A stretch of DNA of 11,247 nucleotides from Alphaproteobacteria bacterium. Its GTDB lineage: Bacteria > Pseudomonadota > Alphaproteobacteria > Puniceispirillales > UBA1172. Made by a program: the position numbers and the translations under genes. The stretch lies in contig JAGWAQ010000042.1 in the NCBI GenBank assembly GCA_021296375.1, positions 1,600 through 12,846 on the forward strand, given 5' to 3'. Positions 5,907 to 11,247 of the stretch are shown here, piece after piece. The notes below the pieces were generated by a model. It had not been told where the DNA came from and made no database searches. It worked only from the letters and a program-made list of their open reading frames with translations. The stretch's first letter is position 1; each line of letters opens with the position of its first letter.

Positions 5907-8302
5907 AGTTCACCTGGTCATGGCTGAAGGATCACCTCGACACCAGTGAAGACATGGCAACCATCCTTGATGCCTTGCCGATGCTGGGGCTTGAGGTCGA
6001 AAGCCTTGTCGATAACGCCGCCAGCCTGGCGCCGTTCACCATTGCGAAAATCGAAACCGCCAGCAAACACCCCAATGCCGACAGCCTGCAGGTCTGCACC
6101 GTCAACACCGGCAAAGGCACCATTGAAGTGGTGTGCGGCGCGCCGAACGCCCGCGCCGGGCTGGTTGGCGTGTTTGCGCCGGTGGGCTCCTATGTGCCGG
6201 GGATTGACCTGACCCTGACGGAAGCGGAAATCCGCGGCGTCACCTCAAACGGGATGATGTGTTCTGAGCGTGAAATGATGCTGTCCGATGAACATGACGG
6301 CATTATCGAACTTGATGATGACGCGCCATTGGGCGAAAGCTATGCCGAATGGGCCGGGCTGAATGACCCGGTGATCGAAATTGCCATCACCCCCAACCGT
6401 GCCGATTGCCTTGGCGTGCGCGGCGTGGCGCGGGATCTGGCCGCCGCGGGTTATGGCACGCTCAAGCCGCTTCAGGCTGACCCCGTCAAGGCGGAAGGCG
6501 ACAGCCTGATCACATGGAATATTGACGCCAGCGCGGCTGATCTTTGCCCTCGGGTGACTGGCCGCAGCTTTTCCGGCGTCACCAATGGCGCCTCGCCACG
6601 CTGGATGCAGCAACGGCTGAACGCCGTGGGGCAACGCCCGCTTTCCGCGCTTGTCGATATCACCAATTACATCATGATTGATCTCGGTCGTCCGCTCCAT
6701 GCCTATGACGCCGACAAGATCAGCGGCGATACCCTGACCATTCGCCTGGCAAAAGACGGCGAGGAATTCACCGCCCTTAATGAAAAAACCTACAAGCTTG
6801 ATGGTGAGATGATCACCATCGCCGATGCCCATGGGGCCGATGATCTGGCAGGGATCATGGGGGGCGAACGGACAGGCATTTCCGACGCCACCACCAGCAT
6901 GTTCCTGGAAATCGCGATTTTTGACCAGATCTCTGTCGCCACCACCGGCCGCAAGCTGAACCTCAATTCCGATGCCCGTTACCGGTTTGAACGTGGCCTT
7001 GATGTGACATCACCGGACACGACCATGGATTACGTTTCGGCCATGGTGGTGTCGATCTGTGGCGGGACGGCCAGTGCCATCACCGAAGCCGGGGCAGGGG
7101 CCGATTGGCAACGCCAGATCGCCTATCGTCCGGCACGTTGCGCGGAACTGACGGCGGTAGACGTGGCGCCAGCCAAACAAGCGGAAATTCTGGAAACCCT
7201 GGGCTTTACCGTCAGCCAGAACAGCGCTGATGACTGGGCCGTTGCGCCGCCGCCATGGCGGGGGGATATTGTCGGTTCCGCTGATCTGGTGGAAGAAATC
7301 ACCCGTATTGTCGGTTTTGACGCGATCCCTGAAGTCGCCTTGCCGCGCCTTAATGTGGTGGCGGCACCAGCGGTTGATGCCGCCCAGAAACGCCCCCACA
7401 CCATCCGCCGGTTGCTGGCCAGCCGCGGGATGATGGAAGCGGTGACGTTCTCTTTCCTTGATGCCAAGACCGCCCAGCGGTTTGGTGGCGGTGATCTTGC
7501 TCTTACTCTTGTTAATGCGATTTCATCAGACCTCACCACCATGCGCCCCACCATTATGCCGAACCTGCTGGCGGCGCTGATGCGCAACAATGCCCGTGGC
7601 GAAGCGGACGCGGCGATTTTTGAAGTCGGCCCGATTTTCCCGGCTGATGGTCCTGAAGACCAGCGCACCTCAACCGCAGGCCTGCGGGTAGGGATGACCG
7701 CCCCGCGTGAATGGACAGGTGCCGCTCGCCCCGTCGATTGGGCCGATGCCCGCGCTGACGCAATGGCCGTGCTGGCGGGGCTGGGGGTCAACACCGACAG
7801 CCTCCAGACCACCACGGAGGCCCCTGACTGGTACCACCCCGGGCAATCCGGCGCGCTTTGCCAGGGCCGCAAGGTGCTGGCCTGTTTCGGGGCGATCCAT
7901 CCAGCCGTGATTGCCGATTATGACCTCAAGGGGCCAGCGGCGGGGTTTGAGATCAATCTTGAAGACGTCATGCTGCCCAAAGCCAAGGGACCGGCGCGTC
8001 CACTGGCGCAATTGTCGCCGTATCAGCAGGTCAGCCGTGACTTCGCCTTCATCCTTGACCGTTCGGTGACGTCAGAACAACTGCTGCGGGCGATTAAAGG
8101 GGCAGGGAAGCCGCTGGTTTCCTCGGCTGTAGTGTTTGATGTTTATCAAGGCAAAGGCATTGCTGATGACGCCAAATCCGTCGCCGTGGCGGTGACGCTC
8201 CAGCCCACCAAGGCGACCTTGACGGAAGACGAGATCGAGGCCACGTCTTCGGCGATTGTCGCGGCGGTGGCAAAGCATTGCGGCGGCACGTTGCGCGGCT
8301 AG
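5903..8302 (+). CDS. pheT: Phenylalanyl-tRNA synthetase beta subunit
   Basis: PheT supports the catalytic alpha subunit, recognises tRNA-Phe and hydrolyses Tyr-tRNA-Phe. The 799 residues match the bacterial long form. Domains in order: an N-terminal segment starting MKFTWSWLKDHLD, an EMAP-like tRNA-binding domain (about 39-150, with KHPNADSLQVC and the TSNGMMCSEREM end), the B3/B4 editing region (about 210-380, including DITNYIMIDLGRPLHAYDADK and DARYRFERGLD), B5 (about 403-478, PPWRGDI), a class II-like core (about 500-690, including TTMRPTIMPNLLAAL), and a C-terminal ferredoxin-like anticodon-binding domain (about 704-799, SPYQQVSRDFAFILD). It starts inside the pheS stop (ATGA, 5903-5906) behind GGGAGG (5891-5896), so the two subunits are translationally coupled. 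No truncation or missing domain is seen. A terminator begins 24 bp after the stop. ihfA, which follows pheT in E. coli, is absent here. Confidence 0.98.
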   Translation: MKFTWSWLKDHLDTSEDMATILDALPMLGLEVESLVDNAASLAPFTIAKIETASKHPNADSLQVCTVNTGKGTIEVVCGAPNARAGLVGVFAPVGSYVPGIDLTLTEAEIRGVTSNGMMCSEREMMLSDEHDGIIELDDDAPLGESYAEWAGLNDPVIEIAITPNRADCLGVRGVARDLAAAGYGTLKPLQADPVKAEGDSLITWNIDASAADLCPRVTGRSFSGVTNGASPRWMQQRLNAVGQRPLSALVDITNYIMIDLGRPLHAYDADKISGDTLTIRLAKDGEEFTALNEKTYKLDGEMITIADAHGADDLAGIMGGERTGISDATTSMFLEIAIFDQISVATTGRKLNLNSDARYRFERGLDVTSPDTTMDYVSAMVVSICGGTASAITEAGAGADWQRQIAYRPARCAELTAVDVAPAKQAEILETLGFTVSQNSADDWAVAPPPWRGDIVGSADLVEEITRIVGFDAIPEVALPRLNVVAAPAVDAAQKRPHTIRRLLASRGMMEAVTFSFLDAKTAQRFGGGDLALTLVNAISSDLTTMRPTIMPNLLAALMRNNARGEADAAIFEVGPIFPADGPEDQRTSTAGLRVGMTAPREWTGAARPVDWADARADAMAVLAGLGVNTDSLQTTTEAPDWYHPGQSGALCQGRKVLACFGAIHPAVIADYDLKGPAAGFEINLEDVMLPKAKGPARPLAQLSPYQQVSRDFAFILDRSVTSEQLLRAIKGAGKPLVSSAVVFDVYQGKGIADDAKSVAVAVTLQPTKATLTEDEIEATSSAIVAAVAKHCGGTLRG

Positions 8303-8326
8303 ATCAGCTCGAATTGATGGAATAAA

Positions 8327-8350
8327 AAAGGCCGGGGTGACCCGGCCTTT
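8327..8350. terminator. Bidirectional intrinsic terminator between pheT and leuA
   Basis: AAAGGCCGGG (8327-8336) and CCCGGCCTTT (8341-8350) form a perfect 10-bp stem with a GTGA loop. Reading +, the stem runs into TTTCTTCT. Reading -, it ends in TTTTTTATT (complement of 8321-8329), an even better T-tract. It should stop both the pheT transcript and the convergent leuA transcript. Confidence 0.92.
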
Positions 8351-8373
8351 CTTCTGGGTAATGTGTGATTAAA

Positions 8374-8438
8374 CCCGACGCTTACACCCGACGCTTACAC
8401 CCGACGCTTACATGCGGCGCTTACACGCGGTGTTTACA
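8374..8438. repeat. 13-bp tandem repeat array at the leuA 3' end
   Basis: Five 13-bp units lie head to tail. Three are identical CCCGACGCTTACA (8374-8386, 8387-8399, 8400-8412), then TGCGGCGCTTACA (8413-8425) and CGCGGTGTTTACA (8426-8438). The last unit contains the leuA stop codon, read on the - strand (8434-8436), and the TG of the final Met codon. Every unit carries the same TGTAA on the - strand. Because 13 is not a multiple of three, the TAA copies fall successively in all three frames. It looks like repeated slippage or duplication of the end of leuA, youngest copies farthest from the gene. Any role is unknown. Confidence 0.85.
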
Positions 8439-10128
8439 TGCGGTTAAGGGCGGAGATCACCGCCTTGATGGGGGCTTTGGTGATCGAGGTGTCGATCCCC
8501 GCGCCAAACACGGAGCGGCCGTTTTCATCAGGCACATGCAGTTCAACATAGGCCGCGCTCTCGGCTTTTGAGGTCGCGCTGCGGGTGTTCTGGCCGAAAT
8601 CAGCGAGCTTGAAGGCGAGGCCGAATTCCGCCCGAATGCCATCAACAAAAGCTGAAATCGGGCCGTTGCCCTGGGCTGAGATCATGTGCTCGACGCCGTC
8701 CTTTTTGACCACGGCATTGACCATTTCCGTGTCGTTCTGGCGGCTCACCTTCTGGCTTTCAAAGGACACCAGTTCAAACGGCGCGGTTGGCTCAAGATAT
8801 TGTTTTGAGAAAATCTCGAAAATATCGGTTGAGGTGATTTCCTTGCCGGTCTCGTCAGCGACTTTCTGGACGGCTTTCGACAATTCGACTTCAGCCCCGC
8901 GCGGCAGGCGGATCTGGTGGTCGAATTCCAGCAAATACGCGACCCCGCCTTTGCCCGATTGGGAATTGACGCGGATGATGGCTTCAAAGGTGCGGCCGAT
9001 ATCCGCCGGATCAATCGGCAGGTAGGGCACTTCCCAGAACGGCTCATTGGCTGAATTCAGCGCATCCATGCCTTTGCGGATGGCGTCCTGGTGGGAGCCG
9101 GAAAAAGCCGTATGCACCAGTGACCCGGCGTAAGGGTGGCGCTGATGAACCGGCAACTGGTTGCAGTATTCGGCAGTTTCGATCAGGTGATTGATGTCGG
9201 AGAAATCAAGGTGAGGATTAACCCCTTGCGTCATCATGTTCAGGCCAAGGGTGATGAGATCGACATTGCCCGTCCGCTCGCCGTTGCCAAACAAGGTGCC
9301 TTCGACACGGTCGGCGCCCGCCATCAGCCCGAGTTCCGTGGCGGCGACGGCGGCACCGCGATCATTGTGCGGGTGCAGGGACAGGATCAGGCTGTCACGG
9401 CGGCTGAACTGGCGGCTCATCCACTCGATCTGATCGGCGTAAATATTGGGGGAGGTCATCTCGACCGTCGCCGGCAGGTTGATGATGGATTTATGGGCTG
9501 GCGTCGGTTGCCAGATGTCCATCACCCCTTCGCAAACCTCGAGCGCGTATTCAAGCTCGGTGCCGGTAAAGCTCTCGGGCGAATACTGGAGCTGAAGATT
9601 GGTGCCGGTGAGCTGGCCCATACGGTCGGTGACCATCTTGGCGCCATCAAGGGCGATCGCCTTGACCCCTGCCATGTCTTCCTTGAACACCACCCGGCGT
9701 TGCAGGGTGGAGGTCGAGTTGTAGATATGGAGGATGGCGTTCTTGGCGCCTTGCAGGGCTTCAAACGTCCGGTCAACGAGATGTTCCCGCGCCTGGGTCA
9801 GCACCTGGATGGAGACGTCATCAGGGATATAACCGCCCTCGATCAGCTCGCGGCAGAAATTGAAATCCGTATCAGAAGCGGAGGGGAAGCCGACTTCGAT
9901 TTCCTTGAACCCCATTTCCACCAGCAGTTTGAACATCGCCATCTTGCGCGCGCTGTCCATGGGTTCGATCAGCGCCTGGTTGCCGTCACGCAGGTCAACG
10001 GAACACCAGATCGGCGCTTCGGTGATGGTGTTGTTTGGCCAGGTGCGGTCCGCCAGGTCAACCGGCGGGTAGGGCTTGTACTTGGTGTAAGCGGTATAGG
10101 ATGAAGAACGGTCTTGCGGAGTGGTCAT
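8434..10128 (-). CDS. leuA: 2-isopropylmalate synthase, long (type 2) form
   Basis: LeuA condenses 2-oxoisovalerate with acetyl-CoA, the committed step of leucine synthesis. The 564 residues resemble the long class known from yeast and Actinobacteria rather than the roughly 520-residue E. coli type: extended N-terminus (YTKYKPYPPVDLADRTWPNN, 15-34) and the TIM-barrel start WCSVDLRDGNQAL (41-53). Metal site residues D45, H252 and H254 (LHPHNDRG) and the GNGERTGNVD loop (281-290) are present, with the SGKGG linker at 391-395. The C-terminal part (about 430-564) is the dimer and leucine-feedback domain, and is complete. The start at 10128 has a weak AAGAGAA (10134-10140). A leucine-rich leader peptide upstream suggests control by leucyl-tRNA supply in addition to feedback inhibition. 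The gene faces pheT, runs away from lepA, and no other leu gene is visible. Confidence 0.97.
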   Translation of the reverse strand: MTTPQDRSSSYTAYTKYKPYPPVDLADRTWPNNTITEAPIWCSVDLRDGNQALIEPMDSARKMAMFKLLVEMGFKEIEVGFPSASDTDFNFCRELIEGGYIPDDVSIQVLTQAREHLVDRTFEALQGAKNAILHIYNSTSTLQRRVVFKEDMAGVKAIALDGAKMVTDRMGQLTGTNLQLQYSPESFTGTELEYALEVCEGVMDIWQPTPAHKSIINLPATVEMTSPNIYADQIEWMSRQFSRRDSLILSLHPHNDRGAAVAATELGLMAGADRVEGTLFGNGERTGNVDLITLGLNMMTQGVNPHLDFSDINHLIETAEYCNQLPVHQRHPYAGSLVHTAFSGSHQDAIRKGMDALNSANEPFWEVPYLPIDPADIGRTFEAIIRVNSQSGKGGVAYLLEFDHQIRLPRGAEVELSKAVQKVADETGKEITSTDIFEIFSKQYLEPTAPFELVSFESQKVSRQNDTEMVNAVVKKDGVEHMISAQGNGPISAFVDGIRAEFGLAFKLADFGQNTRSATSKAESAAYVELHVPDENGRSVFGAGIDTSITKAPIKAVISALNRM

Positions 10129-10223
10129 GATGGTTCTCTTGAGGTTTGATCCGATGAACAGATGAGGGTGGGCCTCGTGGTGCTTTTCGTATGCTGTTGA
10201 AAGGTGCTGTTAAAGCAGAACAT
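10125..10223 (-). CDS. Possible 32-codon upstream ORF overlapping the leuA start
   Basis: On the - strand an ATG (10221-10223) opens 32 codons (beginning MFCFNSTFQQH) that stop at a TGA overlapping the leuA ATG in an ATGA arrangement (10125-10128). AAGG lies seven bases before its ATG, a better ribosome site than that of leuA itself. If translated, it would feed ribosomes onto leuA by termination-reinitiation. The peptide resembles nothing I recognise and has only one leucine. An open frame this short can occur by chance, so this is a candidate only. Its ribosome site lies within one arm of the leader RNA helix described at 10200-10265. Confidence 0.25.
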   Translation of the reverse strand: MFCFNSTFQQHTKSTTRPTLICSSDQTSREPS

Positions 10224-10265
10224 ATCCCGACCTTTACCCCTTGCAGCAGCAAAAGCCGGGCATCA
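10200..10265 (-). promoter_or_regulatory. Competing RNA pairings between the leucine leader peptide and leuA
   Basis: On the - strand transcript, strand 2 CCCGGCUUU (10260-10252), just after the leader stop codon, pairs with strand 3 AAAGGUCGGG (10235-10226) in nine pairs, one of them G-U, with one bulged G. Part of strand 3 (AAAGGU, 10235-10230) can instead pair with strand 4 ACCUUU (10205-10200). Strand 2 also has other partners: GCUUUU with AAAAGC farther down, and UGAUGCCC (10265-10258) with the leader start region. A ribosome ending at the leader stop would cover strand 2; one stalled at the leucine codons would not. That is the geometry of classical attenuation, but no good U-tract terminator is seen, so the output step could be translational. 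Confidence 0.4.
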
Positions 10266-10301
10266 CAGTCGTAGCAATAATGTGTTCAACATCCTCGTCA
10301 T
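10263..10301 (-). CDS. leuL: Leucine leader peptide of leuA
   Basis: A 12-residue frame on the - strand reads MTRMLNTLLLRL and stops at TGA (10263-10265), 134 bp before leuA. Five of 12 residues are leucine, three in a row, with codons TTG, TTA, TTG, CTA and CTG. TTA and CTA are scarce in the GC-rich genes around it. Leader peptides rich in the end-product amino acid are the sensing part of attenuators in amino-acid operons: ribosomes stall on them when charged tRNA is short. The frame follows directly on a promoter-like sequence, and its stop abuts the competing RNA helices. AGGG (10306-10309) lies close before the ATG, but the predicted transcript start is only about three bases upstream, so the message may be nearly leaderless. 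Confidence 0.75.
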   Translation of the reverse strand: MTRMLNTLLLRL

Positions 10302-10302
10302 G

Positions 10303-10322
10303 ATGCCCTAGTTTTAGGGCAT
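10303..10322. repeat. 8-bp perfect palindrome over the leuA promoter
   Basis: ATGCCCTA (10303-10310) and TAGGGCAT (10315-10322) are perfect inverted arms around GTTT. The element covers the predicted -10 box and reaches to within two bases of the leader peptide start codon. If transcription starts near 10304 it works as DNA, most likely an operator. If a start lies farther upstream it would form a hairpin masking the leader ribosome site, in competition with the downstream arm TGATGCCC (read on the - strand, 10265-10258). Confidence 0.5.
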
Positions 10323-10340
10323 AAAGGGCAGGCGGGTCAA
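10311..10340 (-). promoter_or_regulatory. Candidate leuA promoter
   Basis: On the - strand, TTGACC (10340-10335, five of six consensus bases) and TAAAAC (10316-10311, four of six) are separated by 18 bp. Transcription would start near 10304, at the very start of the leader peptide frame. The position immediately before the leucine-rich frame supports it. Positions 10341-10468, between this promoter and the lepA promoter, contain no gene or convincing site apart from a weak CCCC-GGGG hairpin (10445-10457). Confidence 0.5.
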
Positions 10341-10468
10341 GCCTGCATCACGACAAGCGTGAAACCGCCCCGAAGCTGAACGCCAGCACCAGGGGACAGA
10401 AGACCGCAGGCCATGATTTTCGGCCATCCTGTTTTCTGATTTTTCCCCGAGGTGGGGCAATCTGACCG

Positions 10469-10497
10469 TTGCACAACAAGCCCGCGGGGCTTATACC
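10469..10497 (+). promoter_or_regulatory. Candidate lepA promoter with an internal palindrome
   Basis: TTGCAC (10469-10474) and TATACC (10492-10497) are separated by 17 bp; transcription would start near 10504 and leave a leader of about 28 nt. The spacer and the edge of the -10 box hold a palindrome AAGCCC-GCG-GGGCTT (10478-10492), placed where a bound repressor would block polymerase. No matching regulator family is recognised, and the palindrome may be chance in GC-rich DNA. Confidence 0.45.
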
Positions 10498-10531
10498 AGA
10501 TGATTGCACAGACTTGAGTTGGAACAGCATT

Positions 10532-11247
10532 ATGGCGACCCTTGAGAACATCCGCAATTTTTCGATTATTGCGCATATTGATCATGGTAAATCCACCCTT
10601 GCGGAACGCCTGATCCAGCATTGCGGCGGCCTCGCTGACCGAGAGATGATAGATCAGGTCCTCGATAACATGGAAATCGAGCGCGAACGCGGCATCACCA
10701 TCAAGGCGCAGACCGTGCGGCTTGAATACAAGGCTGATGATGGCAAGGATTACATCATCAACCTGATGGATACCCCGGGGCATGTGGATTTCGCTTATGA
10801 AGTGTCACGTTCGCTTGCCGCTTGCGAAGGTTCCATTCTGGTGGTCGATGCCTCACAAGGGGTTGAAGCCCAGACCCTGGCCAATGTTTATCAGGCGATT
10901 GACGTTGATCATGAGATCGTGCCGGTGCTCAACAAGATTGATCTGCCGGCGGCGGAACCGGAACGTGTCCGCGCCCAGATCGAAGAGGTGATCGGCCTTG
11001 ACGCGTCGGACGCGATTGAAGCATCCGCCAAATCCGGCATTGGCATCAAGGACGTGCTGGAAGCGCTGGTGACGCGCCTGCCCGCCCCGACAGGCGATGG
11101 CGACGCGCCCTTGAAAGCCATGCTGGTCGACAGTTGGTATGACCCTTATCTCGGTGTCATGACGCTGGTGCGGGTGCGCGACGGTATTTTGAAAAAAGGC
11201 ATGAAAATCCGCATGATGGCGACCGGCGCTGTCCACCATATTGAACG
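10532..11247 (+). CDS. lepA: Elongation factor 4 (LepA), N-terminal part, cut by the window edge
   Basis: LepA is a ribosome-bound GTPase related to EF-G that acts on stalled or mis-translocated ribosomes and in 30S biogenesis. The visible 238 residues hold the complete GTPase domain: P-loop AHIDHGKST (14-22), switch I ERGITI (52-57), DTPGH (80-84), NKID (134-137) and SAKSG (165-169). The start of domain 2 follows (LKAMLVDSWYDPYLGVM and VRVRDGILKKGMKI). MATLENIRNFSIIAHIDHGKS is the usual LepA N-terminus, and the DxWYDPYxG stretch separates it from TypA and EF-G. The ATG at 10532 has only a weak GGA upstream (10521-10523). About 600 residues are expected, so over half the gene lies beyond the window. 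It is divergent from leuA and has its own candidate promoter. Confidence 0.97.
   Translation, partial: MATLENIRNFSIIAHIDHGKSTLAERLIQHCGGLADREMIDQVLDNMEIERERGITIKAQTVRLEYKADDGKDYIINLMDTPGHVDFAYEVSRSLAACEGSILVVDASQGVEAQTLANVYQAIDVDHEIVPVLNKIDLPAAEPERVRAQIEEVIGLDASDAIEASAKSGIGIKDVLEALVTRLPAPTGDGDAPLKAMLVDSWYDPYLGVMTLVRVRDGILKKGMKIRMMATGAVHHIE

Noticed and set aside
8374..8438. Considered as a CRISPR-like array
   Set aside because: The units are only 13 bp with no unique spacers between them; it is a simple tandem repeat.
8365..8571. Short + strand frame reading through the 13-bp repeats
   Set aside because: It is made mostly of repeat units and antisense leuA sequence and has no ribosome site.
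9136..10104. 322-codon + strand frame opposite leuA
   Set aside because: It lies fully inside leuA, which has complete catalytic motifs; the antisense product is low-complexity and unrelated to any family I recognise.
10445..10457. CCCC-GAGGT-GGGG hairpin next to a T-run, considered as a terminator
   Set aside because: The T-run precedes the stem on the + strand and reads as A on the - strand, so neither direction has the order an intrinsic terminator needs.
10337..10783. 148-codon - strand frame between leuA and lepA
   Set aside because: Most of it is antisense to lepA; it has no ribosome site and no conserved features.

Overview
The window looks like chromosomal DNA of an alphaproteobacterium. 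GC content is moderately high, the protein sequences are alphaproteobacterial in character, and a thrS-infC-rpmI-rplT-pheS-pheT translation cluster sits beside leuA and lepA. A Rhodospirillales- or SAR116-like source is a guess from gene order and protein style only. I see no mobile element, CRISPR array, tRNA or rRNA.

Layout, left to right. Positions 1-182 are an AT-richer upstream region with a candidate promoter and a small inverted repeat. A family-4 glycosyltransferase gene follows (183-1385). Next comes the translation cluster on the + strand: thrS (1500-3431), infC (3479-4024, apparently starting at an AUA codon), a 209-bp regulatory gap with a hairpin, a candidate promoter and a leader, then rpmI (4234-4431), rplT (4444-4800), pheS (4815-5906) and pheT (5903-8302). 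A strong bidirectional terminator (8327-8350) separates pheT from the convergent leuA gene (8434-10128, - strand). The leuA 3' end runs into a 13-bp tandem repeat. Upstream of leuA is a divergent 403-bp control region. It holds a leucine-rich 12-residue leader peptide with its own promoter, a palindrome over that promoter, competing RNA pairings, and a possible second small ORF overlapping the leuA start. lepA (from 10532, + strand) runs off the right edge.

How the genes work together: thrS, pheS and pheT charge tRNA-Thr and tRNA-Phe. infC encodes initiation factor IF3. rpmI and rplT encode 50S proteins L35 and L20. LepA acts on the elongating ribosome. LeuA commits carbon to leucine and appears to be controlled by a ribosome-sensing leader. 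The glycosyltransferase probably acts in surface polysaccharide synthesis and has no obvious link to the rest.

The genes themselves are ordinary housekeeping genes. The most interesting signals are regulatory: the leuA leader-peptide system, the AUA start of infC, the internal promoter and leader before rpmI, and the 13-bp repeat array that carries the leuA stop codon.
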